NCBI RefSeq assembly: GCF_003339685.1
Contig: NZ_QPKI01000018.1
Location: forward strand, 1-64,000
Direction: 5' to 3'
DNA length: 64,000 bases
From: Halomonas sp. DQ26W
GTDB taxonomy: Bacteria > Pseudomonadota > Gammaproteobacteria > Pseudomonadales > Halomonadaceae
A program made the position numbers and the translations under genes. Positions 27,014 to 35,778 of the stretch are shown in pieces. Positions within the stretch are counted from its first letter, which is position 1. The number at the start of each line of letters is the position of its first letter. Below the pieces are notes generated by a model, which saw only the letters and a list, made by a program, of their open reading frames with translations, was not told the DNA's origin and ran no database searches.

Positions 27014-27681
27014 GACGCCTGCCCGTCATTGATGAGTGTCGACTCATGGTGTGTTGCCAAGGCGCCGAGGCGGCGGATCAGCAACGCGCCAAGTACTGTA
27101 CCCAACCAGGCCACAACCAGGCCGGTAATCACCAGCGCCTGGCCTGCGGCTGTGCCGGCTTCACCAACCAGAGTCATCAGCAGCAGGAAGATACCGGTAC
27201 CGGTGATATTGAACGCCAGCAGCCGTCGAAGGAGATGGGCTTTCAGGTTGAAGACCCATAGCCCCAGGCCAACCAGCACCAACCCGCTCCAGCGCGCAGC
27301 CGGGCTAGTATCGCTGGCCGGCAAGCTGGCCAAGGCGGCTGCAAGCATCCCCAGAAGAGCCAGAACGGGCATGAGGTGAACAAGCCCCCGCCGCCAGGTC
27401 AGCGGCAAGGGGTCCTGGCCATGACTCCGTCGAACCGGAGGCGCTCGCCTGGCGGGGCCGATACCCAAGGCATGGAACAGGAAGGCGCCGGTCAGGGCGG
27501 CTCCCAACAGGGTTTCCAGCAGCGCCAGCCAGATGAAGCCCAGCTGCCACCAGTTCAGCGCCACGACGAGGGCAAACAGCACGAATAACGAACAGGCGCG
27601 AACCAGGTGGCGGTCAAGCAGGGCAAAGGCCGCCAGAAACACCGGAAGCGTTGCCAGCAGCACATCGACAAGCGGCGGCAT
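27010..27681 (-). CDS. Fused MbhD/MrpB-like (DUF4040) and NuoK/MrpC-like membrane protein
   Basis: 223 residues. The first part (about 1-75) resembles the DUF4040/MbhD domain of Mrp and membrane-bound hydrogenase complexes, with the conserved Glu in LALLETLLGAALTGAFLF. A polar linker (GPARRAPPVRRSHGQD) follows. The last 90 residues resemble NuoK/MrpC (GLGLWVFNLKAHLLRRLLAF, then QALVITGLVVAWLGTVLGAL). In typical Mrp operons these are separate genes. It begins the coupled four-gene membrane set; MrpE, F and G homologues are not nearby. Confidence 0.72.
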   Translation of the reverse strand: MPPLVDVLLATLPVFLAAFALLDRHLVRACSLFVLFALVVALNWWQLGFIWLALLETLLGAALTGAFLFHALGIGPARRAPPVRRSHGQDPLPLTWRRGLVHLMPVLALLGMLAAALASLPASDTSPAARWSGLVLVGLGLWVFNLKAHLLRRLLAFNITGTGIFLLLMTLVGEAGTAAGQALVITGLVVAWLGTVLGALLIRRLGALATHHESTLINDGQAS

Positions 27682-27696
27682 GGACGGCGCGACGCC

Positions 27697-27921
27697 TTAT
27701 TTACCGTTGCGGTTGACGACCTTCTCGACCAAGGCCTCGGTCTCGCTGCTTGAGCCCTCCTTGAGCATTTCGGCGGCTTCTTCATAGGAACACAGGTGGT
27801 GGTTGCAGGAAGCACAGACCACCTTGTCGTCGGGATTATGAACTTCCGACACGCGGTAGAGGTGGCTACCACAATTAGGGCAGGCCTCAGGCAGGCGTAA
27901 CTCCTCGGATAAATCGGGCAT
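27697..27921 (-). CDS. Small zinc-ribbon protein
   Basis: 74 residues. Two CxxC pairs, CPNCGSHLY and CASCNHHLC, are spaced as in a zinc ribbon, followed by an acidic helical tail. AAGGAG lies nine bases before the ATG at 27921. It sits 15 bases before the membrane fusion gene in the same direction and so may be its first co-transcribed partner. Function unknown. Confidence 0.75.
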   Translation of the reverse strand: MPDLSEELRLPEACPNCGSHLYRVSEVHNPDDKVVCASCNHHLCSYEEAAEMLKEGSSSETEALVEKVVNRNGK

Positions 27922-27949
27922 CGCCACAGGCTCCTTGTGCTTGATTACG

Positions 27950-27971
27950 AAGGTATCAATAGTGATACCTT
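27950..27971. promoter_or_regulatory. Perfect 22-base palindrome upstream of the zinc-ribbon/antiporter operon
   Basis: AAGGTATCA and TGATACCTT flank a 4-base ATAG centre. It lies 29 bases before the zinc-ribbon start and 55 bases after the trpB stop. No T-run follows, so an operator for a dimeric repressor is more likely than a terminator. The regulator is unknown. Confidence 0.5.
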
Positions 27972-28026
27972 GGGGTTTATCCTGCCTGACTCAACCCCGA
28001 AGGGCCAATTCCACCCTGCCTATCGC

Positions 28027-29229
28027 TTACAGGCCGAGCTTGTCCGCCACGTAGTCGGCATCCTTGTCGCCGCGGCCAGAGAGGTTAATCAGGATATGCT
28101 GATCCTTGGGCAGCGTGCGAGCGACACGCATTGCCCAGGCGACGGCATGGGCGCTCTCTAGTGCCGGAATAATGCCTTCCACTCGGGACAAGGCCAGGAA
28201 GGCCTCCAGGCACTCATCATCGCTGGCCGTCTCGTAGTCGACCCGACCCAGCTCCTTCAGGTGGCTGTGCTGAGGCCCGACGCCGGGATAATCGAGGCCG
28301 GAGGCGATGGAGTGGACCGGCATCGGGTTGCCCGCCTCGTCCTCCAGCACGTAGCAGGCCATGCCGTGGATCTCGCCGGGCTTGCCCAGGGTCAGGGTGG
28401 CGGAGTGGCGCTGGGTGTCGAGTCCCTCGCCGGCGGGCTCCACGCCGACCAGCTGCACGGACTCATCTTCGAGAAAAGCGGTAAATATGCCGATGGCGTT
28501 GGAGCCGCCACCGACGCAGGCGGTGACATGATCGGGAAGGCGACCATGGCGAGTCAGGAACTGCTCGCGGGCCTCGCGGCCAATCACCGACTGGAAGTCG
28601 CGGACCATCTTGGGAAAGGGATGAGGCCCCACCACCGAGCCGATGGCGTAGATGTAGTTCTGCGGGTCCTTGAGGTACTCCTCGAAGGCGCTATCCACGG
28701 CATCCTTCAGCGTCGCCGTGCCACGGGTCACCGGCACTAGTTTGCAGCCGAGGATCTTCATCTTGGTGACGTTAGGGTGCTCCTTCTCGATGTCCACCTG
28801 CCCCATGTGGATCTCGCAGGGAATGCCCACCAAGGCGCAGGCCGTGGCCAGTGCCACACCGTGCTGACCAGCGCCGGTCTCGGCGATCACTTTGGTCTTG
28901 CCCATGAACTTGGCCAGCAAGGCTTCGCCCAGGCAGTGATTGATCTTGTGGGCGCCGGTGTGGTTCAGATCCTCGCGCTTGAGGTGGATCTGTGCCCCAC
29001 CGAGCTTCTCGGAGAGCCGGCGGGCATGGAAGATCGGGCTGGGCCGGCCGACATAGTCGGAGAAGAGCTCGGCGAGCTCCTGCTGGAAATCCTCGCGCAC
29101 GCGGATCTCTTCATAGGCGGCATCGATCTCGTCCATGACCCGCTTCAGTTCGGGCGGAATGAACTGGCCGCCGAAGCGGCCGAAAAAGCCCTGGGAGTCG
29201 GGAAGATTGGCGAAGGGGGAAGTGCTCAT
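28027..29229 (-). CDS. trpB: Tryptophan synthase beta chain
   Basis: 400 residues. It joins indole (made by the alpha chain) to serine with PLP. The PLP Lys is in HTGAHKINH, the phosphate loop is GGGSNAIG, and the catalytic Glu region is AETGAGQHG. Length and motifs are those of the canonical TrpB1 that pairs with TrpA. No trpA follows: the next gene in the same direction is the zinc-ribbon protein, about 100 bases on. trpA must be elsewhere if the pathway is complete. Confidence 0.95.
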   Translation of the reverse strand: MSTSPFANLPDSQGFFGRFGGQFIPPELKRVMDEIDAAYEEIRVREDFQQELAELFSDYVGRPSPIFHARRLSEKLGGAQIHLKREDLNHTGAHKINHCLGEALLAKFMGKTKVIAETGAGQHGVALATACALVGIPCEIHMGQVDIEKEHPNVTKMKILGCKLVPVTRGTATLKDAVDSAFEEYLKDPQNYIYAIGSVVGPHPFPKMVRDFQSVIGREAREQFLTRHGRLPDHVTACVGGGSNAIGIFTAFLEDESVQLVGVEPAGEGLDTQRHSATLTLGKPGEIHGMACYVLEDEAGNPMPVHSIASGLDYPGVGPQHSHLKELGRVDYETASDDECLEAFLALSRVEGIIPALESAHAVAWAMRVARTLPKDQHILINLSGRGDKDADYVADKLGL

Positions 29230-29316
29230 GGCGTAATCCTGACGGCATCCGAAGTATCCGCCTATCTTGCCCAGCCTAACGGTGGCTGTCGAGACAGACC
29301 TTGGATGAGACGGCCC

Positions 29317-30246
29317 TTAGCCGGCCAATAACAGCCCCGCATTGAGCAGGATCAAGCTCCCCAACAACACCACCACATTGAGCCCCATCAGCGGCAGCAG
29401 CGGCGCGAGCTTTCCCCGCTCCACGTCGACCGGCAAGCACCAGAGCCCGCGGGCCAGCCAGGCGGCTGCCGGAACAGCAAGCCACATCAACCAGGCGCCG
29501 GCAGGCAGCACGCCGAAAAGCCAGGCGATCGGAATGACGGCGAAGCCGGCGAGCACTATGGCCGCCGCCAGCCTGGAAGCGCGACGAACCCCCAGCCGGA
29601 TGGCCAGATGATCGCGCCCCACACGCTGATCCGGCTCGATATCAGGCAACTGATTGACCAGCAGCAACGCACTGACCATCAGTGCTGGTACCAGTGAGAC
29701 CGCCAGGGCCGTAAGCGAGAACATCCCCGTGAGCGCCTGGTAGGCCCCCGCCACCATCAGGATGCCGAAACCCAACCCGGGCGCCAGCAGGCAAAGCCAG
29801 GGGCGCCGGGTCAGCCAGCCGGTATAGGCGACGATCAGCAGCAGGCCCAGCAGCCCATAGGCCAGCATCACCGCCCCGACCTGCCATAGAAAGAGGGCGC
29901 CAATCGCCACCACGCCAACCAGGCAGGTCCAGGCCGCGATGCGCACGGCACCGGCGCCCTCAGGATTCTCCGGCAGCGAGCCGCTTCCTCCCGAGAAGGG
30001 TGTCCGGGTGGTGAGACTATCCAGACCGCTGCGGAAGTCGTGATGCTCATTGAACAGGTTGACCGCAACATGGGCCAGCAGCGCCGCGAGCATGACCAGC
30101 AAGATGTCGAGCCCGGCCGGCGAATGGCCGTCGTGCCAGGCAGCGGACACCGCCAAACCGGCGCACAGCGGTGCCAGCACCAGGAAGTTGGGGCGACTGC
30201 TGCGCAGACAGGCGAGCAGGGAGAATTTGTAAGCAGACATTTTCAT
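29317..30246 (-). CDS. UbiA-family prenyltransferase (MenA-like)
   Basis: 309 residues, eight to nine membrane helices. The two Mg-diphosphate motifs are NLFNEHHDFRSGLD and NQLPDIEPDQRVGRDHL. Enzymes of this group attach a polyprenyl chain to an aromatic acceptor; the first motif is closer to MenA (dihydroxynaphthoate) than to UbiA. No other menaquinone genes are in the window, so the acceptor is uncertain. The start could be the ATG at 30246 or the one two codons later. Confidence 0.82.
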   Translation of the reverse strand: MKMSAYKFSLLACLRSSRPNFLVLAPLCAGLAVSAAWHDGHSPAGLDILLVMLAALLAHVAVNLFNEHHDFRSGLDSLTTRTPFSGGSGSLPENPEGAGAVRIAAWTCLVGVVAIGALFLWQVGAVMLAYGLLGLLLIVAYTGWLTRRPWLCLLAPGLGFGILMVAGAYQALTGMFSLTALAVSLVPALMVSALLLVNQLPDIEPDQRVGRDHLAIRLGVRRASRLAAAIVLAGFAVIPIAWLFGVLPAGAWLMWLAVPAAAWLARGLWCLPVDVERGKLAPLLPLMGLNVVVLLGSLILLNAGLLLAG

Positions 30247-30267
30247 GGAATTGTGCCCTGCGTAAGC

Positions 30268-30936
30268 CTAGCGGGACAGCCGCTGGCCCAGCCACTTGCC
30301 GATGTCGCCGATCTGCTGGGGGCAGACCGCATGGGCCATGGGATAGCTGCGATAGTTCGCCGGGTGGCCCAGCGACAGCAGCTTCTCGTAGCCCGCCTTG
30401 CCCAACTGCTCCGGCACCACCGGGTCAAAGGAGCCGTGGTGCACTTCGGCCGGCAGGTCACGGTTGGCCTCGGCCAGCGGGATGCTGTCGGCGGTAGCAA
30501 AGTAGGTGGAAAGCGCCAGCAGGCCGCCCAGTGGCTCGGGGAACGAAAGCGCCGCGTGATAGGCCACCGCGCCACCCTGGGAGAAACCGGCCAGGATGAT
30601 CCGACGGCTGTCGATGCCATGGCCGATTTGTTCCCTTATCAATTCCTGGATACGCTCGGCGGAGGCCACCAGCTGCTTCTCGTCGACGCGTCGGTCGAGG
30701 CTCATCTCCAGGATGTCATACCAGGCCGGCATCACCATGCCACCGTTGATGGTCACCGGAAGACGCGGCGCATGGGGCAGTATGAAGCGAACGCTGGTAT
30801 CGGCAGGCAGCGGCAAGGCCGGGGCCAGCGGTTCGAAGTCGCGGCCATCAGCGCCCAGGCCGTGAAGAATGAAGACGCAGGCATCGGCAGGCTTGCCGCT
30901 CTTCGGCTCAATGATCAGTTCATCGTGGCTACTCAT
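30268..30936 (-). CDS. Carboxylesterase, phospholipase/carboxylesterase family
   Basis: 222 residues, alpha/beta hydrolase. Oxyanion loop LHGLGADGRDF, nucleophile elbow GFSQGGA, catalytic Asp in HGSFDPVVP and catalytic His in YPMAHAVCP are all present. It hydrolyses short acyl esters. The ATG at 30936 gives the standard N-terminus. It lies 21 bases before the prenyltransferase gene and may share its transcript. Confidence 0.92.
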   Translation of the reverse strand: MSSHDELIIEPKSGKPADACVFILHGLGADGRDFEPLAPALPLPADTSVRFILPHAPRLPVTINGGMVMPAWYDILEMSLDRRVDEKQLVASAERIQELIREQIGHGIDSRRIILAGFSQGGAVAYHAALSFPEPLGGLLALSTYFATADSIPLAEANRDLPAEVHHGSFDPVVPEQLGKAGYEKLLSLGHPANYRSYPMAHAVCPQQIGDIGKWLGQRLSR

Positions 30937-31011
30937 GAGCTGGGTTCCAATCGAGGGAGTGGACGAAAACCGACACCCTAACGTAAAGCCGGGTTCACCG
31001 CGAGCAGCACT

Positions 31012-31080
31012 GCTCAAAAGGGCCCGCTCAAAAGGGCCCGCTCAAAAGGGCCCGCTCAAAAGGGCCCGCTCAAAAGGCCC
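31012..31080. repeat. 14-bp tandem repeat, five units
   Basis: GCTCAAAAGGGCCC is repeated four times exactly and once with one G missing. The array covers the last codons and stop of the SLC13 permease gene and extends into the gap before the carboxylesterase. Each unit contains the palindrome GGGCCC. Confidence 0.9.
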
Positions 31081-32839
31081 AGAACAGGGGGATCAGCGTC
31101 AGCGCCGTGGCCGCCACCAGCAGGTTGAGCAGTCCGCCCACGCGCAGGTAATCGCCGAAACGGTAGCCACCGGGTCCGTAGACCATCAGGTTGGTCTGGT
31201 AGCCGATGGGGGTGAGGAAGCTCGCCGAGGCGGCGAACATAACCGCCACCACGTAGGGTATGGGGCTCACCCCCAGGCTTTCGGCACTGGCCATGACCAC
31301 GGGAAAGACGATGACCGCCGCAGCGTTGTTGGTCACCAGTTCGGTCAGCAGCGCCACCAGCACATAGGTACCGAACAGCAACAGCCAAGGGCTGCCACCC
31401 GCGAGCTCCAGCGCCATCCCTGCCAGCGTGCCGGCGGCACCGGAGCTCTCCAGTGCCGCCCCCAGGCCGAAGGAAGCGGCAATGGTCAACAGCACCTGAG
31501 TGTCCAGGCCGCGCTTGGCTGCCCCCACCGTGCAACACCCGGTTATCAGCACCAGCAGGGCGCCCAGCATGGCGGCGTTCATCATGCTCATCACGCCAAA
31601 GGTGGCAAGCCCCACTACGCAGAGCAAGATGCTCCAGGCCAACCAGGCCTTCTCGTGTACCGGGCGCGCCGCGCCATTGAGCTGGCTGATCAACAGGAAG
31701 TCGCGGGACTGCCGGTGGCGTTCGATAAAGGGGGGGCGCGCCTCCAGCAGCAGGACGTCGGAGGGCTGCAGGCGCACCTGCCCCAGGTTGCCGGCGACCC
31801 GCTCGCCGCCGCGGCATACGGCCAGCACCGCGGCCCCATAGAGCGTGCGGAAATGACCGTCGCGAATGCGCTGGCCCACGAACTGGCACTGGTCGGAGAC
31901 CACCGCCTCCACCAGCCGGCGCTCCTTGAAGTCCTTCTCCAGGCTCGAGCCGTCATGGTGCGACGGCACCAGCCCGCGAATCTGCTGAAGCTCCACCGCC
32001 GCCGCCGAAGTGCCGGCGAAGACCAGCCGGTCGCCGGCCTTGAGCCGTTCGCCCGGCCCCACCACGCTGACGATATTGCCGTCGCGTTCGATCTCCACCA
32101 GGAAAAGCTCCTGCAGGTGCCGCAGCCCGGCTTCCTCCACCGTCTTGTCCACCAGGGGGCCGCCGGGGTCCACCTCCATCTCGATGGTGTATTCCCGGGG
32201 GTTCTCGAAGGCCTGGGCCGCGTCGCGCCGCTGGGGCAGCAGGCGGTGTCCGATGAAGAGCAGATAGGCCAGGCCGACCACGGCGACCGGCACGCCCACC
32301 AGGGCGATATCGAACACGCCCATGGCGAGAGTCGGGTAGCGCTCTACCAGCAGGCCGTGCACCACCAGATTGGTACTGGTGCCGAACAGGGTGATGGTAC
32401 CGCCCAGGATCGACGCAAAGCTGAGCGGCATCAGCAGCCGGTGCGAGGGGATCTGAAGCCGTCGGCTCCAGCTGAGTACGGCGGGGATATAGGTGGCGAC
32501 CACCGGGGTGTTGTTGAGAAAGCCGCTGAGGGCGGCGACCGGCAGCAGCAGCCGCACCCGGGCACCAGCCTGGGTGCGTGGACGCCCCAGCACGAAGCGA
32601 ATGATCAGGTCGATGCCGCCGGTATCGCGAATGCTCGCCACCAGCACATAGAGAAAGGCCACGGTGAACAGGCCGCTGTTGGAAAAGCCGGCCAGCGCCT
32701 CGCCGCTATCGATGACACCCAGCGTCAGCAGCAGAATCAGGGCGCCGAGCAGCACCATGTCAGGCCCGAGACGCGTGAAGGCCATCAGCGGGAAGACCGC
32801 GATGACAACACTGAGTGCGATCCAGGCGTCGAAGGGCAT
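31070..32839 (-). CDS. SLC13 family permease with two RCK_C (TrkA-C) domains
   Basis: 589 residues. Two transmembrane halves each carry a hairpin motif: SGFLNNTPVVATYIPAVL with FGTSTNLVVHG in the first, and TELVTNNAAAVIVFPV with LTPIGYQTNLMVYGPGGY in the second. Between them (about residues 205-370) are two cytosolic RCK_C domains that probably sense a ligand. Family members carry sulfate, thiosulfate or dicarboxylates with sodium; the NTP and TN motifs fit the fold, but the substrate is not set by the sequence. The stop lies in a 14-bp repeat. Confidence 0.9.
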   Translation of the reverse strand: MPFDAWIALSVVIAVFPLMAFTRLGPDMVLLGALILLLTLGVIDSGEALAGFSNSGLFTVAFLYVLVASIRDTGGIDLIIRFVLGRPRTQAGARVRLLLPVAALSGFLNNTPVVATYIPAVLSWSRRLQIPSHRLLMPLSFASILGGTITLFGTSTNLVVHGLLVERYPTLAMGVFDIALVGVPVAVVGLAYLLFIGHRLLPQRRDAAQAFENPREYTIEMEVDPGGPLVDKTVEEAGLRHLQELFLVEIERDGNIVSVVGPGERLKAGDRLVFAGTSAAAVELQQIRGLVPSHHDGSSLEKDFKERRLVEAVVSDQCQFVGQRIRDGHFRTLYGAAVLAVCRGGERVAGNLGQVRLQPSDVLLLEARPPFIERHRQSRDFLLISQLNGAARPVHEKAWLAWSILLCVVGLATFGVMSMMNAAMLGALLVLITGCCTVGAAKRGLDTQVLLTIAASFGLGAALESSGAAGTLAGMALELAGGSPWLLLFGTYVLVALLTELVTNNAAAVIVFPVVMASAESLGVSPIPYVVAVMFAASASFLTPIGYQTNLMVYGPGGYRFGDYLRVGGLLNLLVAATALTLIPLFWAF

Positions 32840-32958
32840 TGGGTGATTCCGTCGGAAATAAAGACCCCATTGTGCCTAACGACGCTTATTCCATAAAGAT
32901 ATTTGTGGAGATTTGCCTATTCGATAATCGAATATAACAATTGTTACACCCTATCAAA

Positions 32959-32988
32959 AAGCAGGGCCCGCTTTAGCGGACCCTGCTC
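32959..32988 (-). terminator. Terminator of the first cold-shock gene
   Basis: On the minus strand a 12-base stem beginning AGCAGGGTCCGC, with one mismatch, closes on a 4-base loop and is followed by a run of T. It lies about 50 bases past the csp stop. Confidence 0.8.
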
Positions 32989-33038
32989 ATCGCTGCCTTT
33001 CGGAAGCGCACATCAGATCAAACCGGGTCGGTCAAGAC

Positions 33039-33245
33039 TCAGTCGACGACCTTGATGTTGGAAGCCTGGAGGCCTTTCTTGCCTTGGGTGACGTCGAAGG
33101 AGACCTTCTGGCCGTCTTGCAGGGTCTTGAAGCCGTCAGCCTGAATCTCGGAGAAGTGAGCGAACAGGTCGTCGCCGCTGTCGTCCGGAGAGATAAAGCC
33201 GAAGCCCTTGGTGTCGTTGAACCACTTGACAGTACCAGTAGCCAT
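33039..33245 (-). CDS. Cold-shock protein, CspA family (copy 1)
   Basis: 68 residues, a single cold-shock domain. RNA-binding motifs RNP1 (KGFGFISP) and RNP2 (DLFAHFSEI) are intact. It binds single-stranded RNA and acts as an RNA chaperone. AGGAA lies upstream of the ATG. It differs from copy 2 by only a few residues, mainly in the DDSGDD loop and at the C-terminus. Confidence 0.95.
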   Translation of the reverse strand: MATGTVKWFNDTKGFGFISPDDSGDDLFAHFSEIQADGFKTLQDGQKVSFDVTQGKKGLQASNIKVVD

Positions 33246-33380
33246 TATCGAATTCCTCGAATAGCGTTTTGATTTACCGGGAAATACCCGAGTTGCAGTG
33301 GGTAAGACAAGAAACTTTCACCGGGAAATCGATGCCATGAGCCTTCGATGACCTCTTGCGATGTTCGCCTTGCTACCAAC
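33246..33380 (-). promoter_or_regulatory. Conserved csp leader, copy 1
   Basis: About 130 bases before this csp gene are nearly identical to the leader of copy 2 (33717-33850), including CCGGGAAATACCCGAG, GGTAAGACAAGAAACTTTCA and ATGAGCCTTCGATGAC. On the transcribed strand CGGG-TATTT-CCCG can form a small hairpin. Long structured 5' UTRs control translation of cspA-type genes by temperature; that role here is inferred from the conservation. Confidence 0.6.
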
Positions 33381-33444
33381 TGGGCACAGCTTGGGCCTTA
33401 TGCCAGCACACGTCAAATGCTAATTTTGCAAAAGACGAAAATGA

Positions 33445-33473
33445 AAAGGGCCCGCCGAAGCGAGCCCTTTCCT
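33445..33473 (-). terminator. Terminator of the second cold-shock gene
   Basis: On the minus strand AAAGGGCTCGC and GCGGGCCCTTT form an 11-base stem closed by a stable TTCG tetraloop, with a TTTTC tail. Confidence 0.78.
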
Positions 33474-33509
33474 ACGCTACCTGACGGTAGCGTGCATCAG
33501 GTCAATCGA

Positions 33510-33716
33510 TTAGTCGACAGACTTGATGTTGGAAGCCTGGAGGCCTTTCTTGCCCTGGGTGACGTCGAAGGAAACCTTCTGGCCGTCTTGCAGGGTCTTG
33601 AAGCCGTCAACCTGAATCTCGGAGAAGTGTGCGAACAGGTCGTCGCCGCCTTCGTCCGGAGAAATGAAGCCAAAGCCTTTAGTGTCGTTGAACCACTTAA
33701 CTGTACCAGTAGCCAT
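33510..33716 (-). CDS. Cold-shock protein, CspA family (copy 2)
   Basis: 68 residues, with intact RNP1 and RNP2 motifs, nearly identical to copy 1 (DEGGDD in place of DDSGDD). It has its own leader and terminator, so the pair arose by tandem duplication of the whole transcription unit rather than as an operon. Confidence 0.95.
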   Translation of the reverse strand: MATGTVKWFNDTKGFGFISPDEGGDDLFAHFSEIQVDGFKTLQDGQKVSFDVTQGKKGLQASNIKSVD

Positions 33717-33850
33717 TATCGAATTCCTCGAATAGCGTTAGATGTTACCGGGAAATACCCGAGTTATGCTGGGTAAGACAAGAAACTTTCACCGGGAGAT
33801 CGACGCCATGAGCCTTCGATGACCACTTGCGATGTTCCACTTACTAACCA
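33717..33850 (-). promoter_or_regulatory. Conserved csp leader, copy 2
   Basis: Near-identical to the leader at 33246-33380. Differences cluster in two short spots (after ATAGCGTT and after CCCGAGTT), while the rest is preserved, which argues for selection on the RNA or on promoter elements. Confidence 0.6.
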
Positions 33851-33986
33851 ACTGGTGCCAAGAATGCCCCTTTGGCAGGTCCGCGTCAAACACTATTTTC
33901 ATCGAAAGCATGATAAGAAGCGAGAAACGGCGCCTCCCTGGCGGATCGCGCCGGCTCGAACTGCACTGATTGCCAACCCAGTGGCG

Positions 33987-35642
33987 TTACGACTGCTCTG
34001 CAAGAATCCAACCCGCCGCCTTCTCGGCGATCATCAGGGTTGGCGAATTGGTGTTGCCGCTGGTGATGGTCGGCATGATGCTGGCATCCACCACCCGCAG
34101 CCCATCGACGCCGTGGACGCGCAAGCGGGGGTCCACCACCGCCATGGGATCATCAGCGCAGCCCATCTTCGCCGTGCCTACTGGATGAAAGATAGTGGTG
34201 CCGATATCGCCGGCCAGCCGCGCCAACTCGTCGTCACTCTGATACTCCAGACCCGGCTTGACCTCTTCGGGATGGTACTTGGCGAAGGCCGGCTGCTCGG
34301 CGATGCGCCGCGTGACCCGCAGCGAATCCGCTGCCACCTTGCGATCTTCCTCGGTACTCAGGTAGTTGGGCGCGATGGCCGGGGCCTGACGCGGGTCGCG
34401 ACTCTTGATACGCACGCTGCCGCGACTGGTGGGGTTGAGGTTGCACACGCTGGCAGTGATCGCCGGGTAGTCGTGCAGCGGCTGGCCAAAGGCTTCCAGG
34501 CTCAGCGGCTGGACGTGGTATTCGATATTGGGGTGGCGGTATTCATCGCTGCTGCGGGTGAAGGCGCAGAGCTGCGAAGGCGCCATGCTCATAGGGCCGG
34601 TACGCTTGAGCACGTACTCCATGCCAATCTTCGCCTTGCCCAGCCAGGAGGCGGCCAGGGTATTGAGCGTCTTGGCCCCGGTGACCTTGTAAACCGAGCG
34701 GATCTGCAGGTGGTCCTGCAGGTTCTCCCCGACACCAGGCAGCTCGTGTACCAGGGGAATGTCGTGCTCGGCAAGCAGCGAGGCCGGCCCGATGCCCGAG
34801 AGTTGCAGCAGCTGCGGCGAGCCGATGGCGCCGGCAGCAAGAATCACTTCGCGAGTCGCCTTCACCTGGCTGAGGCCGCCGTCGCGTTCTAGCTCGACGC
34901 CGGTAGCGCGGGGCCGGCCCTCGCTGCCGATCTCGAGCAGCAGGCGGTGCACCTGGGTGGAGTGCCATAATGTGAAGTTGCCGCGCTTTTCACATACCGG
35001 GCGCAAAAACGCCTTGGCCGCGTTCCAGCGCCAGCCGCCACGCTGATTGACTTCGAAGTAATCGACCCCCTCGTTGTCGCCGCGATTGAAGTCCCGGGTG
35101 CGGGGTATGCCGGCCTGAACCGCCGCCTCGGTGAAGTCCTCCAGAACCTGCCACTTGAGCCGCTGCTTCTCCACCCGCCATTCGCCTCCATGGCCGTGGT
35201 AGTCGCGGTGTGCAGGGTCCGCATCGCCGCCTTCGTCGAGCCGCTGGTGATGCTCGTGCTTCATGAAATCCGGCAGGCAGTTCTCCCAACGCCAGGCATC
35301 GTCGCCGGTGGATTCGGCCCAGCCGTCGTAGTCCCGGGCCTGGCCACGGATGTAGAGCATACCGTTGATGCTGGAGCAGCCACCCAGGGTCTTGCCACGG
35401 GGGTAGATCAGTGAGCGCCCGTTCAGCCCCTTGTCTGGCTCGGTGCGAAAGCACCAGTCGGTGCGCGGGTTGTTGATACAGTAGAGGTAGCCCACCGGCA
35501 CGTGAATCCAGTGGTAGTTGTCGCGGCCTCCGGCCTCGATCAGCAGCACCCGGTTATTCGGGTCTGCACTCAGGCGATTGGCCAGCAGGCAGCCGGCGGT
35601 ACCGGCGCCCACCACGATATAGTCGAATTCCTGCTCTGCCAT
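33987..35642 (-). CDS. GMC-family FAD oxidoreductase (choline dehydrogenase/alcohol dehydrogenase type)
   Basis: 551 residues. The FAD-binding Rossmann motif [16 protein letters not shown] is at the start. GMC signatures follow: [15 protein letters not shown] and [16 protein letters not shown]. The active-site His is in [10 protein letters not shown], and [14 protein letters not shown] closes the FAD domain. It oxidises an alcohol to an aldehyde. The upstream neighbour in the same direction is an aldehyde dehydrogenase of the mmsA type rather than betB, so a betaine role is not supported; substrate unknown. Confidence 0.88.
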   Translation of the reverse strand: MAEQEFDYIVVGAGTAGCLLANRLSADPNNRVLLIEAGGRDNYHWIHVPVGYLYCINNPRTDWCFRTEPDKGLNGRSLIYPRGKTLGGCSSINGMLYIRGQARDYDGWAESTGDDAWRWENCLPDFMKHEHHQRLDEGGDADPAHRDYHGHGGEWRVEKQRLKWQVLEDFTEAAVQAGIPRTRDFNRGDNEGVDYFEVNQRGGWRWNAAKAFLRPVCEKRGNFTLWHSTQVHRLLLEIGSEGRPRATGVELERDGGLSQVKATREVILAAGAIGSPQLLQLSGIGPASLLAEHDIPLVHELPGVGENLQDHLQIRSVYKVTGAKTLNTLAASWLGKAKIGMEYVLKRTGPMSMAPSQLCAFTRSSDEYRHPNIEYHVQPLSLEAFGQPLHDYPAITASVCNLNPTSRGSVRIKSRDPRQAPAIAPNYLSTEEDRKVAADSLRVTRRIAEQPAFAKYHPEEVKPGLEYQSDDELARLAGDIGTTIFHPVGTAKMGCADDPMAVVDPRLRVHGVDGLRVVDASIMPTITSGNTNSPTLMIAEKAAGWILAEQS

Positions 35643-35778
35643 GGTGTGCTCTCTCAGGGCAGCCGCGTTGCGGCGGCCAGATCGCTTTTTATCTTTCCCC
35701 TTGGCGATATCGCTCGAGGCTATCCCGGCAACAGGCGCCTCTCGCTACGCAAAGGCACTCGCCTGTGCCTAGCCAAGA

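Noticed and set aside
22305..27588. Many plus-strand frames opposite the antiporter operon
   Set aside because: All are shadows of hydrophobic genes on the minus strand, lacking ribosome sites and family motifs.
30869..32896. A 675-codon plus-strand frame
   Set aside because: It is the antisense of the SLC13 permease gene. Its Gln/His-rich translation is typical of the shadow of a GC-rich membrane protein.
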